Origin: Helcobacillus massiliensis
GTDB taxonomy: Bacteria; Actinomycetota; Actinomycetes; Actinomycetales; Dermabacteraceae
DNA length: 64,000 bases
Assembly (NCBI RefSeq): GCF_014191425.1
Contig: NZ_JACHWP010000001.1
Coordinates: 1-64,000, forward strand
Direction: 5' to 3'
Numbering within the stretch: position 1 is the first letter of the stretch; every line of letters starts with the position of its first letter. The position numbers and the translations under genes are program-made. This document shows positions 37,362 to 46,917 of the stretch, piece by piece. The notes under the pieces are model-generated. The model was not told the origin of the DNA. It saw nothing but the letters and a program-made list of their open reading frames with translations, and did no database searches.

Positions 37362-38960
37362 TCAGCGGTGGGACACCACCTTGGTGCCCATCGGGGCCCA
37401 GTCGTAGAACCACTTCGCGTCCTGCACGGGCAGGTTGATGCAGCCATGTGAGCCGGCGTAGCCGAAGCTGGAGCGCCACGGTGCGCCGTGGATCGCGTAG
37501 CCGCCCTTGAAGTACTGCACGTAGGGGACGTCCTTCGTGTAGTAGTACTTCGGGTGGCCCTTCGGATACTTGTACTCGTTGGTCATGTCCTGCTTGTCGT
37601 AGCGCAGGTAGGTGGTGAACTCGCCGGTGGCGGTCTCATTGCCGGGCTTGCCGTCCACCATGGAGATCGGACCGTACACCTTCTGGGTGCCCTGGTACGC
37701 GGTGATGGTCTTGTTCGACAGGTTGATGTCGATCCACTTGTCACCGCTGGTCGCCTCCTTCGGCGCGTGCGCCGGCAGAGCGGGCTTGTCGTCCGTGGAC
37801 TCCTTGTCCTCCGGCTTCGCGTCGTCGGACTTCTTGTCCGCAGCCTTCTTCTCGTCGGCCTTCTTCTTCTCGTCGGCCTTCTTCTTCTCAGCGTCGTCGG
37901 ACTTCTTCTCGTCCTTCTTCTCCGCCTCGATCACGGTGGTGGTGTCCTTCGCCGGCACCTTCTTCGTGGTGAAGGTCGCGGAGAACTCCGTGCCCTTCTG
38001 CATCGCGGTGACGAACTCGGAGCTGACCTCATCCACGTTGGTGACGGAGGTGCCGTCCACCTTCTCGTTGAGGACCTTGATGACCTTGCCGTCACCGTCC
38101 ACGCCGGTCACACCGTTCTTCGGCGACACCTCGATCTCGTTCGCCATGGTCTGGACGTAGGCGGCGGCCTCGTCGGCGTTGACCTGCGTCTCGAAGTCGG
38201 TGCCGTCAGCGTTCGGTGCAACGGTCACGAAGTGGAGGCGGTCCTGCTTGGAGATCTCGAAGGTGCGGCCGTTCGGGCCGGTGACCGTCATCGGCTTGTC
38301 CAGCATCGCCTCGGTCCGCTTCACCGCGGCCTCGGCCTTCTCAGTGCTCAGAGCCGGCTCCATGCGGGTGAACTCCTGCGTGATGGTGAAGTCCTTCATG
38401 CCGGAGGCGCCCTTGCGGACCGTCTGCACGAACTGCTCCGGATCCACACCGAGGCCCGCCTGGGCCTCGGTCACGGAGAAGGAGCCGTTCTCGGGGTCGT
38501 AGGTGACCTCGGCGTTCTTCGCGCTCTCGCGGCCCTCGGGAACCAGGCCGGAGGCGTAGTCGGTGGTGACCTTGCGGTCCATCGTCAGGACCGGCTTGAC
38601 GGCGTGGTCGCCGCCGAAGACCACATTGCCCACCGAAGCGTCGCGCTGCACAGCAGCGGCCGCGGTGGCCTGCGGATCCAGGGTGACGCCGAGGTCCTCG
38701 ATCGGAACGGCAGTGCTCTCACCCTCGGCCACGATGGTGGCCTTGACGCCGGTGTCCTGGCCGGAGAGGAGCTTCGTGATCTCCGCCTGGGTCATCCCGG
38801 AGACGTCCTTGCCCATCACGGTCGTGCCGGGAAGGGCCTTCCCCTCGAACTGCTTGGCGTACGCCATGGAACCGCCGGTAGCTACGAGAGCGAGCACGGC
38901 CAGAGCAGCGATCACCCAGAGGATGATGCGGCGTGACCTGGTCTGCGTCGCAGTCGACAT
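37362..38960 (-). CDS. L,D-transpeptidase (YkuD) with peptidoglycan-binding domains
   Basis: A 532-residue envelope enzyme forming 3-3 peptidoglycan cross-links or attaching proteins. One N-terminal membrane segment (residues about 12-34) anchors it. The extracellular region has two PG_binding_4-like repeats (VMGKDVSGMTQAEITKLL; later VTYDPENGSFSVTEAQAGLGVD), then a ~50-residue Lys/Glu/Asp linker, then YkuD with H491 in HGAPW and the catalytic H505-G506-C507 (SHGCINLP). ATG 38960 has gtaaggacg SD. It is on the minus strand, alone in its unit. Confidence 0.95.
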   Translation of the reverse strand: MSTATQTRSRRIILWVIAALAVLALVATGGSMAYAKQFEGKALPGTTVMGKDVSGMTQAEITKLLSGQDTGVKATIVAEGESTAVPIEDLGVTLDPQATAAAAVQRDASVGNVVFGGDHAVKPVLTMDRKVTTDYASGLVPEGRESAKNAEVTYDPENGSFSVTEAQAGLGVDPEQFVQTVRKGASGMKDFTITQEFTRMEPALSTEKAEAAVKRTEAMLDKPMTVTGPNGRTFEISKQDRLHFVTVAPNADGTDFETQVNADEAAAYVQTMANEIEVSPKNGVTGVDGDGKVIKVLNEKVDGTSVTNVDEVSSEFVTAMQKGTEFSATFTTKKVPAKDTTTVIEAEKKDEKKSDDAEKKKADEKKKADEKKAADKKSDDAKPEDKESTDDKPALPAHAPKEATSGDKWIDINLSNKTITAYQGTQKVYGPISMVDGKPGNETATGEFTTYLRYDKQDMTNEYKYPKGHPKYYYTKDVPYVQYFKGGYAIHGAPWRSSFGYAGSHGCINLPVQDAKWFYDWAPMGTKVVSHR

Positions 38961-39125
38961 GTCTATCGTCCTTACGTTCTCTTCGATGCGCGGGCGTGTC
39001 CGCGCACATGGGCGCTATCGTACCCGCCTGCCAGGCGGAGGTGCTATTGATGCGTGTGTTACATCATCGGTGCCCTCACAGCCGGAGACGGTGCGCGCGG
39101 CGCGCCGGGGGCCGGTGCACAGGGT

Positions 39126-39131
39126 TTAGGG
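39126..39131 (+). promoter_or_regulatory. Candidate -10 box for ribF
   Basis: TAGGGT lies 42 nt before TTG 39174. The 213-base divergent gap (38961-39173) also holds the L,D-transpeptidase promoter, with a TACGAT-like -10 on the minus strand near 39014-39019. No gene is seen. Confidence 0.35.
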
Positions 39132-39173
39132 TGGGGGAGGCAGAACTTCGGACCGCGGCAGGAAGGCAGATGG

Positions 39174-40169
39174 TTGAGCAGAGGAGAGCTGTGGGCCAGC
39201 GCAGCTGACGTGCCCGCATCCGTCGAGCCCAGCGCCGTCACCATCGGCAACTTCGACGGCGTCCACCTCGGCCACCAAGCGGTGCTCCGCCAGCTCCAGG
39301 ACGCCGCCGCCGCACGCGGCCTGCGCCCCATCGCCATGACCTTCAACCCGCACCCCCGGCACGTCATGACCGGCTCGGTGGTGCCGCCGCTCATCACCGG
39401 CTACGCCCGGCGCGACGACCTCATCCGCGACCTCGGCATCAGCGTGCTCGACCTCGAGTTCACCCGCGGCTTCGCCCAGCACAGCGCGGAGGACTTCGTG
39501 CGGATCTTCCTCGTGGAGCTGCTGAACGCGAAGGCGGTGGTGATCGGGCGCGATTCCCGCTTCGGTCGCGCCAACGAAGGCGACCTCGGCACCATGCAGG
39601 AGCTGGGGGAGAAGCTCGGCTTCGAGGTTCTGGTCGTCGATGAGCTCGGCATCTCCGCTTCCTGCGGCCGCGTCTCCTCCTCCGTGATCCGCGCCGCCAT
39701 CACCTCCGGTGACGTCGGCAGCGCCGCCGGCATGCTCGGCCGCCCCCACGCGGTGGCCGACGTCATCCAGCACGGCTTCAAGCGGGGACGCGAACTCGGC
39801 TTCCCCACCGCGAACTTCAGCGCGCGGCCCGACGGCCTCGTCCCCGCCGACGGGGTCTACGCCGGCCTCCTGAGCGTCGAGGTGCCCACCCGGGCGGACC
39901 ACCCGGACGCGCAGATGCGCCTGGCGCCGGCCACCATCTCCATCGGCACCAACCCCACCTTCGAGGACGGGCCCCTGCACACCATCGTGGAGACCTACGT
40001 GCACGGCTCCCACGACCTCGACCTGTACGACAAGCGGGTGCGGGTGGACTTCATCGAACGCCTCCGCCCCACCCTGGCCTTCTCCTCCATCGATGAGCTG
40101 GTGGTGCAGATGCGGCAGGACGTCGAGGTGACTCGCCGCACTCTGGGGGAGTGGACCGGGGCCCGCTGA
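39174..40169 (+). CDS. ribF: Bifunctional riboflavin kinase / FAD synthetase
   Basis: Converts riboflavin to FMN and FAD. The N-terminal FAD synthetase domain has VTIGNFDGVHLGHQAVL, MTFNPHPRHVM and the SSSVIRAAI motif; the C-terminal kinase domain has GFKRGRELGFPTANFSARPDGLVPADGVYAG. The start is TTG 39174 (331 residues): ggaagg is 7 bases upstream and the residues that follow (LSRGEL..DVPA) fit the family N-terminus. GTG 39210 is the alternative. Length fits the family. Confidence 0.95.
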   Translation: MSRGELWASAADVPASVEPSAVTIGNFDGVHLGHQAVLRQLQDAAAARGLRPIAMTFNPHPRHVMTGSVVPPLITGYARRDDLIRDLGISVLDLEFTRGFAQHSAEDFVRIFLVELLNAKAVVIGRDSRFGRANEGDLGTMQELGEKLGFEVLVVDELGISASCGRVSSSVIRAAITSGDVGSAAGMLGRPHAVADVIQHGFKRGRELGFPTANFSARPDGLVPADGVYAGLLSVEVPTRADHPDAQMRLAPATISIGTNPTFEDGPLHTIVETYVHGSHDLDLYDKRVRVDFIERLRPTLAFSSIDELVVQMRQDVEVTRRTLGEWTGAR

Positions 40170-40276
40170 GCCCCCTGCTGGTACTGTGGGAAGGCCGTCA
40201 GATCGGCCACGGATCGTAGAGCCCGAGAGAACATGCCTCGGAGCGCCGTGCAGCAACACGTATAGAAGGAGAGCCA

Positions 40277-40546
40277 GTGGCCTTCGATTCTGCAACCAAG
40301 CAAGCCATTGTCAAGGAATTCGGTCGCACCGAGGGTGACACCGGTTCCCCCGAGGTCCAGGTCGCTCTGCTGACGCACCGCATCAAGTACATGACGGAGC
40401 ATCTGAAGACCCATAAGCACGATCACCACAGCCGCCGCGGCCTCATGCTGCTGGTCGGCCAGCGCAAGCGCCTCCTGAAGTACCTTCAGGCCATGGACAT
40501 CGAGCGCTACCGTGCTCTGATCCAGCGCCTGGGCATCCGCCGCTGA
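40277..40546 (+). CDS. rpsO: 30S ribosomal protein S15
   Basis: Primary 16S-binding protein. The 89-residue protein is the full S15: [41 protein letters not shown] and [15 protein letters not shown] 40277 follows gaaggagagcca, a strong SD. A TACTGT box near 40181 would give a leader of about 85 nt with a short hairpin, possibly used for S15 autoregulation as in other bacteria. pnp follows, the conserved rpsO-pnp pair. Confidence 0.97.
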   Translation: MAFDSATKQAIVKEFGRTEGDTGSPEVQVALLTHRIKYMTEHLKTHKHDHHSRRGLMLLVGQRKRLLKYLQAMDIERYRALIQRLGIRR

Positions 40547-40552
40547 TCACCG

Positions 40553-40590
40553 ATCGCCGCTCACCTCTCCAGGTGGGCGGCGATTCTGTT
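40553..40590 (+). terminator. Terminator after rpsO
   Basis: A 14-bp stem (atcgccgctcacct / aggtgggcggcgat) with one G-T pair and a 4-nt loop, followed by a T-rich tctgtt. Confidence 0.85.
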
Positions 40591-40594
40591 CCCC

Positions 40595-40600
40595 TATACT
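40595..40600 (+). promoter_or_regulatory. Candidate -10 box for pnp
   Basis: TATACT lies just past the rpsO terminator, giving a leader of about 140 nt for pnp. No -35 is obvious because the terminator stem occupies that region. Confidence 0.45.
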
Positions 40601-40746
40601 CGCACCCGAAACACACCAACGAAGGGGGCCCGACGGAGTCGGTCTTCGGCAGTGACATCCGCGTTCAGAACCGCCCAGCGGCGGCCCGAGCAGACCGCGC
40701 GTGTGATTGTTGATGACCGGACCGGGGCCCATGAAGGAGAAGTTCC

Positions 40747-42978
40747 ATGGACCACGATGTGAAGTCCACTCTCGCCGTCATCGACAACGGTGACTACGGC
40801 CAGCGCCAGGTGCGCTTCGAGACCGGCCGCCTCGCCAAGCAGGCCGCCGGCGCCGTCTCGGTGTTCCTCGACGACGACACGATGGTGTTCTCGGCGACCG
40901 CCGTCTCCAACCAGCCGAAGGAGCACTTCGACTTCTTCCCGCTGACGGTGGACGTCGAAGAGCGCATGTACGCAGCGGGCCGCATCCCCGGCTCGTTCTT
41001 CCGCCGCGAAGGCCGCCCCGGCACCGACGCGATCCTCGCCTGCCGCCTCACCGACCGCCCGCTGCGCCCCGCCTTCGTCAAGGGGCTGCGCAACGAGGTG
41101 CAGATCGTGCTGACCGTCATGGCCTGCAACCCGAACGACGCCTACGACGTCCTCGGCATCAACGGCGCCTCCGCTTCCACCCAGATCTCCGGCCTGCCGT
41201 TCTCCGGCCCGATCGGCGCCGTGCGCATCGCGCTCATGCCGAACGCCGAGGGCGGTCAGTGGATCGCCTTCCCGACCTTCGAGCAGCTCGACGAGGCCGT
41301 GTTCTCCATGGTCGTCGCCGGCCGCATCGTCGGTGACGACGTCGCGATCATGATGGTCGAGGCCGAAGCCACCGACAACGCCTGGACCCTCATCAAGGAC
41401 CAGGGCGCCGTGGCGCCGACGGAGTCCGTCGTCACCGAGGGCCTGGACGCCGCCAAGGTGTTCATCCGCACCCTCTGCGAGGCGCAGCAGTCGCTCGCCG
41501 AGCAGGCCGCGAAGCCGGTCCGCGAGTTCCCGCTGTTCCTGGACTTCCAGGACGACGCCTACGAGATCGTCGAGCGCACCGCGAAGGACCGCCTCACCGA
41601 GGTCATGAGCATCGCCGACAAGCTCGAGCGCGAGCAGAAGACCGAAGAGCTCCTCGCCGAGGTGCAGGAGGAGCTCGCCGAGCAGCTCGAGGACCGCGAG
41701 AAGGAGGTCACCGGTGCCTTCCGTGCGCTCACCAAGGAGGTCGTGCGCACCAAGATCCTCACCGAGGGCGTCCGCATCGACGGCCGCGGCCCCCGCGACA
41801 TCCGTCAGCTCTCCGCTGAGGTCGAGGTGCTGCCGCGCGTCCACGGCTCCGCCCTGTTCGAGCGCGGCGAGACCCAGATCCTCGGCGTCACCACGCTGAA
41901 CATGCTGAAGATGGAGCAGCAGATCGACGGCCTCTCGCCGGTCGACCGCAAGCGCTACATCCACCACTACAACTTCCCGCCGTACTCCACCGGTGAGACC
42001 GGCCGCGTCGGCTCCCCGAAGCGCCGCGAGATCGGCCACGGCATGCTCGCCGAGCGCGCCATCACCCCGGTGCTGCCGGGCCGTGAGGAGTTCCCGTACG
42101 CGATCCGCCAGGTGTCCGAGGCGCTCGGCTCCAACGGCTCCACCTCCATGGGCTCCGTGTGCGCCTCCACCCTGTCCCTGATGAACGCCGGTGTGCCGCT
42201 GCGCGCACCCGTCGCCGGCATCGCCATGGGCCTCGTCTCCGCTGAGGTGGACGGCGAGACCAAGTACTCGGCCCTCACCGACATCCTCGGCGCCGAGGAC
42301 GCCTTCGGTGACATGGACTTCAAGGTCGCCGGCACGAGCGAGTTCATCACCGCGATCCAGCTGGACACCAAGCTCGACGGCATCCCCGCGAGCGTCCTCG
42401 CCTCGGCACTGTCGCAGGCTCGCGAGGCCCGCCTGCACATCCTGAACGTGCTGAACGAGGCCATCGACCAGCCGGACGAGATGAGCCCGTACGCTCCGCG
42501 CGTCCTCGCCGTCACCATCCCGGTGGACAAGATCGGTGCGGTCATCGGCCCGAAGGGTCAGATGATCAACCAGATCCAGGACGACACCGGCGCCGACATC
42601 ACCATCGAGGACGACGGCACCGTCTACATCGGCGCCACCGACGGCCCCTCCGCCGAAGCGGCCCGCGCCGCCGTCAACGCCATCGCCAACCCGATGGTCC
42701 CCGAGACCGGTGAGCGCTACCTCGGCACCGTGGTCCGCGTGGTCGACTTCGGCGCGTTCGTGTCGCTGACCCCGGGCAAGGACGGCCTGCTGCACGTCAG
42801 CAAGCTGCGCGACCTCAACGGCGGCCAGCGCGTGAACAACGTGGAGGACGTCGTCTCCGTCGGCCAGAAGATCGAAGTGGAGATCCGCGAGATCGATGCC
42901 CGCGGCAAGATCTCCCTCGACGTCGTCAAGGACGACGAGGGCGAGGACTCCGCTGAGGACAGCGGCGAGGAGAACTGA
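40747..42978 (+). CDS. pnp: Polyribonucleotide nucleotidyltransferase (PNPase / GpsI)
   Basis: 3'-5' phosphorolytic exoribonuclease of RNA turnover. The 743-residue protein has two RNase PH domains (residues about 15-150 and 350-490; [37 protein letters not shown]), the helical domain, a KH domain ([20 protein letters not shown]) and a C-terminal S1 domain ([28 protein letters not shown]). An acidic tail ends it. ATG has gaaggagaag SD. It ends before a strong terminator. Confidence 0.98.
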   Translation: MDHDVKSTLAVIDNGDYGQRQVRFETGRLAKQAAGAVSVFLDDDTMVFSATAVSNQPKEHFDFFPLTVDVEERMYAAGRIPGSFFRREGRPGTDAILACRLTDRPLRPAFVKGLRNEVQIVLTVMACNPNDAYDVLGINGASASTQISGLPFSGPIGAVRIALMPNAEGGQWIAFPTFEQLDEAVFSMVVAGRIVGDDVAIMMVEAEATDNAWTLIKDQGAVAPTESVVTEGLDAAKVFIRTLCEAQQSLAEQAAKPVREFPLFLDFQDDAYEIVERTAKDRLTEVMSIADKLEREQKTEELLAEVQEELAEQLEDREKEVTGAFRALTKEVVRTKILTEGVRIDGRGPRDIRQLSAEVEVLPRVHGSALFERGETQILGVTTLNMLKMEQQIDGLSPVDRKRYIHHYNFPPYSTGETGRVGSPKRREIGHGMLAERAITPVLPGREEFPYAIRQVSEALGSNGSTSMGSVCASTLSLMNAGVPLRAPVAGIAMGLVSAEVDGETKYSALTDILGAEDAFGDMDFKVAGTSEFITAIQLDTKLDGIPASVLASALSQAREARLHILNVLNEAIDQPDEMSPYAPRVLAVTIPVDKIGAVIGPKGQMINQIQDDTGADITIEDDGTVYIGATDGPSAEAARAAVNAIANPMVPETGERYLGTVVRVVDFGAFVSLTPGKDGLLHVSKLRDLNGGQRVNNVEDVVSVGQKIEVEIREIDARGKISLDVVKDDEGEDSAEDSGEEN

Positions 42979-43003
42979 TCCCCGCCTGCTGAGGACAGCA
43001 TGA

Positions 43004-43053
43004 GCAGCCCCGCTGATCGAGCCCACCGCTCGGCCAGCGGGGCTGCCCCGTTT
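43004..43053 (+). terminator. Terminator after pnp
   Basis: A 12-bp outer stem (gcagccccgctg / cagcggggctgc) with an inner cgagc/gctcg hairpin, followed by cccgttt. Confidence 0.85.
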
Positions 43054-43106
43054 CCGCGCTGCTCGTGGGCAGAGGCGCCTGGGCATCGCGGTGGTCAGCG
43101 CCCCGC

Positions 43107-43112
43107 TAGAGT
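43107..43112 (+). promoter_or_regulatory. Leaderless-type -10 box for the M16 peptidase gene
   Basis: TAGAGT lies 6 nt before GTG 43119. Confidence 0.5.
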
Positions 43113-43118
43113 GGATGG

Positions 43119-44486
43119 GTGCCGATTCCACTCTCACTGACCGAGCCCGGGCTGGAGCAGACCCTCGAGGACTCCACCGGTTCCCTGATCCGCCGCTCCA
43201 TCCTTCCCGGCGGCATCCGCCTCATCACCGAACGCGACCCGTCGGTCCGCTCCGCCTCCGTCGGCTTCTGGCTGCCCGTCGGCTCCCGCGACGAGACCCC
43301 CGAGCACGCCGGCTCCACCCACGTCCTCGAACACCTCCTGTTCAAGGGAACGCCGAGCCGCACCGCCCTGGAGATCGCCACCGCGTTCGATGAGGTCGGC
43401 GGGGAGACCAATGCCGCCACCGCGAAGGAGCACACCTGCTACTACGCTCGCGTGCGCTCCGCCGATCTCCCCATGGCCATCAGCGTCCTCGCTGATATGG
43501 TCACCTCCCCGCTGCTGGACGAGGACGCCTTCCTCACCGAGCGCGAAGTGATCCTCGAAGAGCTCGCCATGGCGGAGGACGATCCCACTGACGTCGGCTT
43601 CGAAGCCGTGATGGCTGATGTCCTCGGACCGGACACGGCCCTGGGCCGCCCCGTCGGCGGCACCCCCGAGACCGTCATGGCCGTCGGCCTGGAAAACGTC
43701 CGCGACCACTACCGCGAGCACTACGCCCCCGAGCGCCTGCTGGTCACCGCGGTCGGCGACGTCGACCACGTGCAGGTGCGCGAGCTCGTCCTCGCCGCCG
43801 TCTCCGCCGGCGGCTGGTCGCTGGCCGACGGGGCCCTGCCCACCCCGATGCGCTCCACCACCGCGCACCGCATGCCGCCCGAGAAGCGGTCGATGCGGGA
43901 GCTGCGCCGCGACACCGAACAGACCCACGTCTTCATCGGCGGGCCGTCCATCACCGCGGTCGACGACCGCCGGCAGGCGATGACCGTGCTGATGAGCATC
44001 CTCGGCGGCGGCATGAGCTCCCGCCTGTTCCAGGAAGTGCGCGAACGCCGCGGCCTCGCCTATTCCGTGTACTCGTACCATTCGGCGTTCCGCGACGCCG
44101 GCATGGCCGGAATGTACGCAGCGTGCCGCGCCAAGAGCGCAGACGCCGTCGCCGACCTCCTCGTCGCCGAAGTGGAACGCATGGCCGAGCACGGCATCAC
44201 CGACGACGAGCTGCGCCGCGCCCTCGGCCAGATCACCGGCTCGATGGCGCTCGGGCTGGAGGACACCCAGTCGCGGATGGCGCGCCTGGCCACCTCTGAA
44301 CTGCTCCAGGGCCAGTTCCGCAGCGTCGACGAAGCGCTCGACGCTTTCAATGCGGTCGAGCGCCCCCAGGTGCAGCAGCTCGCCGCCGAGATGGCGGACG
44401 CCGTCGGCACCCGCGTGGACGTCGGTCCCGAACGCACCCCCACCCAGGCCATCCCCACCACCACCTCCGAGGAGAACCAGCGATGA
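43119..44486 (+). CDS. M16 family zinc peptidase (PepR/PqqL-like)
   Basis: A 455-residue zinc peptidase resembling mitochondrial processing peptidase beta. The inverted zinc motif HxxEH is visible in STHVLEHLLFKGT (about residues 67-71), with the distal glutamate in the region EREVILEELAMAEDDP. It also has HPAG-type GGGMSSRLFQEVRERRGLAYSVYSY. It corresponds to Rv2782c (pepR), which also lies next to pnp (gpsI). GTG 43119 lies 6 nt after TAGAGT. The stop overlaps dapB (ATGA). Confidence 0.95.
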   Translation: MPIPLSLTEPGLEQTLEDSTGSLIRRSILPGGIRLITERDPSVRSASVGFWLPVGSRDETPEHAGSTHVLEHLLFKGTPSRTALEIATAFDEVGGETNAATAKEHTCYYARVRSADLPMAISVLADMVTSPLLDEDAFLTEREVILEELAMAEDDPTDVGFEAVMADVLGPDTALGRPVGGTPETVMAVGLENVRDHYREHYAPERLLVTAVGDVDHVQVRELVLAAVSAGGWSLADGALPTPMRSTTAHRMPPEKRSMRELRRDTEQTHVFIGGPSITAVDDRRQAMTVLMSILGGGMSSRLFQEVRERRGLAYSVYSYHSAFRDAGMAGMYAACRAKSADAVADLLVAEVERMAEHGITDDELRRALGQITGSMALGLEDTQSRMARLATSELLQGQFRSVDEALDAFNAVERPQVQQLAAEMADAVGTRVDVGPERTPTQAIPTTTSEENQR

Positions 44487-45247
44487 GCACCATCCGCGCA
44501 GCAGTGATCGGCGCCAACGGGCGCATGGGCAGCGAAGCCGTCAGGGCCCTGGAGGAGGCCGACGGCATCGAGTTCGTCGCCGGCATCACCCGCGAGGACA
44601 GCATCGAGGACCTCCTCGACGAGAACGGGCAGAAGCGCGTGGACGTCCTGGTGGATCTCACCGTCCCCGATGCCACGAAGCAGAACGTGCTGTGGGCCGT
44701 GGAGCACGGCATCCACGTGGTCGTCGGCGTCACCGGCTGGACCGACGAGTCCCGCGCCGACGTCACCGCCGCACTGGAGAAGAGCCCCGGCACCGGCGTC
44801 ATCATCGCCCCGAACTTCGCGATCGGCGCCGTCCTCGCGATGACGTTCGCCCAGAAGGCCGCCCGCTTCTACGAATCCGCCGAGATCATCGAACTGCACC
44901 ACCCGAACAAAGTGGACGCCCCGTCCGGCACCGCCATCCACACCGCTGAGGCCATCGCCCGCGGCCGCGAGGCGGCCGGCAGGGGCCAGGCCCCCGATGC
45001 CACCGAGAAGGACCCGCACGGCGCCCGCGGCGCCCGCATCGACGGCATTCCCGTGCACGCGGTGCGGCTGCGCGGCCTTACCGCGCACGAAGAGATCCTG
45101 TTCGGCAACACCGGTGAGCAGTTCACCATCCGCCACGACTCCTTCGACCGCATCAGCTTCATGCCCGGCATCGTGCTGAGCGTGCGCGAAGTCGTGGACC
45201 GTCCGGGCCTCACCGTGGGCCTGGAGAACATCCTCGACCTCGACTGA
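44483..45247 (+). CDS. dapB: 4-hydroxy-tetrahydrodipicolinate reductase
   Basis: NAD(P)H-dependent reductase of the diaminopimelate/lysine pathway. The 254-residue protein has the nucleotide loop VIGANGRMGSE (G10-G16), LVDLTVPDA, GVTGW, the catalytic block ELHHPNKVDAPSGTA and a C-terminal GEQFTIRHDSFDRISFMPG. It overlaps the M16 gene by four bases. Two further steps of the pathway, dapA and dapF, lie in this window. Confidence 0.97.
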   Translation: MSTIRAAVIGANGRMGSEAVRALEEADGIEFVAGITREDSIEDLLDENGQKRVDVLVDLTVPDATKQNVLWAVEHGIHVVVGVTGWTDESRADVTAALEKSPGTGVIIAPNFAIGAVLAMTFAQKAARFYESAEIIELHHPNKVDAPSGTAIHTAEAIARGREAAGRGQAPDATEKDPHGARGARIDGIPVHAVRLRGLTAHEEILFGNTGEQFTIRHDSFDRISFMPGIVLSVREVVDRPGLTVGLENILDLD

Positions 45248-45255
45248 GACGCACT

Positions 45256-45660
45256 GTGGGACAGAAGATCTTCGCCGCCGTCATGGTGCTGCTGTGCCTC
45301 ATCTACGTGTGGGGCATGGGCTGGATCGCGTACGGCTTCCTCACCTCCGACACCCCGGTGGGCATCGGGCTCGGCCTCGCGCTCATCGTGCTGATCGGCC
45401 TCAGCCTGTGGGTGCTGTGGCGGGAGGTCCGCTTCGGCCTCGACACCCAGCGCCTCGCCCGCGCCGCCCGGGCCGACGGATTCTTCGACCGCGTCACCGA
45501 GGACGAGCTCAAGAGCTTCCCCGCGGCGAAGCGGGACGTGGAGGCGGACCCGGAGGCGTGGCAGCCGTGGCTGCGGCTGTCGCTCGCGTACGAGGCGAAG
45601 CGGGACCGCCGCAATGCCCGCATGGCGATGCGGGAAGCGGCGAAGCGCCACCGCGACTGA
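45256..45660 (+). CDS. Small two-helix membrane protein with TPR-like tail
   Basis: A 134-residue protein. Two hydrophobic segments (FAAVMVLLCLIYVWGMGWIAYG and VGIGLGLALIVLIGLSLWVLW) precede an arginine-rich cytoplasmic region ending WQPWLRLSLAYEAKRDRRNARMAMREAAKRHRD, reminiscent of a single tetratricopeptide repeat. The GTG lies eight bases after dapB. Actinobacterial homologues next to dapB are recalled but unnamed. Function unknown. Confidence 0.8.
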   Translation: MGQKIFAAVMVLLCLIYVWGMGWIAYGFLTSDTPVGIGLGLALIVLIGLSLWVLWREVRFGLDTQRLARAARADGFFDRVTEDELKSFPAAKRDVEADPEAWQPWLRLSLAYEAKRDRRNARMAMREAAKRHRD

Positions 45661-45716
45661 GCCCGGCCGCGCAGGTCCGGCCGGAGCCGGCGCGGGGACT
45701 CGGCTCGCCGGCGCGC

Positions 45717-46037
45717 TCAGCCCCAGCCGAGCAGGCGCGTCAGCGCCGTCGCCGCTGCCGCTGCGATGATCACCAGCAGGAACGGGGCGCGCCGCCACAG
45801 CAGCACCACCGCGACCGCCGCACCGACGATGCGGGCATCCACCACCACGGACGTGCCGGACGTCAGCGTCTGGGTCGCCACCAGCGCCGCCAGCAGGGCG
45901 ATCGGCATAAGCGACAGGATCCGCGAGATCCGCGGACGGTTCAGGAACGAGGCGGGGATCTGATAGCCCAGCCATTTCTGCCCCAGGGACAGCAGTGACG
46001 CCGCGATCACCGCCGCCCACAGCATCCCGCCGCTCAT
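45717..46037 (-). CDS. AzlD-type branched-chain amino acid exporter small subunit
   Basis: A 106-residue hydrophobic protein with about four short membrane segments (LWAAVIAASLLSLGQKWLGYQIP, SLMPIALLAALVATQTLT, ARIVGAAVAVVLLWRRAPFLLVIIAAAAATALTRLLGWG), the size and pattern of AzlD/YgaH. The partner AzlC-type gene overlaps by four bases immediately upstream on the same strand. Confidence 0.9.
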   Translation of the reverse strand: MSGGMLWAAVIAASLLSLGQKWLGYQIPASFLNRPRISRILSLMPIALLAALVATQTLTSGTSVVVDARIVGAAVAVVLLWRRAPFLLVIIAAAAATALTRLLGWG

Positions 46038-46771
46038 GCCCGCCCCTTCTCGTCGGAGGACACGGATGCAGCCGCGGAGGAGCCCTCAGCAGGCGCGGCA
46101 CCCGTCGGCCCCTCGGGCAGGAACGCGAACAGCACCGCCACCAGCGCCGCACAGATCACCGGCAGCCCCGGCGGCATCAGCGGGACCAGGATCAGCGCCA
46201 GGAACGCCGCCGCGACCGCCAGCGCCACCGCTTCCCGGCGCACCAGGCGCGGCCACAGCAGGGCGATGAACGCGGCCGCCGCCGCACCATCGAGCCCCCA
46301 CGCGCCCGGGTCCGACATCCAGGAGCCGAGGAACGCCCCCAGCACCGTGAACGCGTTCCACCACACGTACACCCAGATCCCGGCGGACCAGAACCCCACA
46401 CGCTGCAGCTCCGGAGTCGGGGCGGCCAGCGCGTTCGCCGCGGACTCGTCGATCGTCAGAACGGAGCGGGCCAGCCCGCGCAGGCCCCCGCGGGGGAGCA
46501 CCGGTGTGAGGGAGATGCCGTACACCGTGTTGCGGATGCCCAGCAGGGTGGAGGTGGAGATCGCCGACACCGCCGAGCCGCCGGAGGCGACTACGCCGAC
46601 GAACGCGAACTGGCTGCCGCCGGAGAACAGCACCGCGCTGAGCACAACCGCCTGCAGCACGCTCAGACCCGACGAGGTTGCGAGCGCACTGAAGGAGATT
46701 GCGTACAGCCCCGTCGCGAAGCCGATGGAGCGGCCTCGGGAGCGGACCGTGCGCGCAGCCTCGGCGGTCAT
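46034..46771 (-). CDS. AzlC-type branched-chain amino acid exporter
   Basis: A 245-residue membrane protein of the AzlC/YgaZ family with six to eight segments, including the family start FATGLYAISFSALATSSGLSVLQAVVLSAVLFSGGSQFAFVGVVASGG, then STLLGIRNTVYGISLTPVL, AWGLDGAAAAAFIALLWPRL and PLMPPGLPVICAALVAVLFA. Together with the small subunit it forms an amino-acid efflux pair (valine/isoleucine/azaleucine type in other bacteria). This azlCD pair interrupts the conserved dapB-thyX order on the opposite strand. Confidence 0.92.
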   Translation of the reverse strand: MTAEAARTVRSRGRSIGFATGLYAISFSALATSSGLSVLQAVVLSAVLFSGGSQFAFVGVVASGGSAVSAISTSTLLGIRNTVYGISLTPVLPRGGLRGLARSVLTIDESAANALAAPTPELQRVGFWSAGIWVYVWWNAFTVLGAFLGSWMSDPGAWGLDGAAAAAFIALLWPRLVRREAVALAVAAAFLALILVPLMPPGLPVICAALVAVLFAFLPEGPTGAAPAEGSSAAASVSSDEKGRA

Positions 46772-46905
46772 CGGAGGGAACCTGTCGTCATGATGGACCC
46801 ACCTTAGGGACGGCGGGGGCCCCGTGCGCGCATGCGCCGCGATCCGAGACGCATCGGACGTGCCGGCGAGGACGCGCCGGGACCCTCGGGCCCGGGCTCA
46901 TCCCG

Positions 46906-46911
46906 TAGGCT
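46906..46911 (+). promoter_or_regulatory. Leaderless-type -10 box for thyX
   Basis: TAGGCT lies 6 nt before ATG 46918. No Shine-Dalgarno is present. Confidence 0.5.
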
Positions 46912-46917
46912 GAGGGC

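Noticed and set aside
38563-39129. Plus-strand frame across the L,D-transpeptidase start
   Set aside because: Antisense to the N-terminus of the transpeptidase, no motif or SD.
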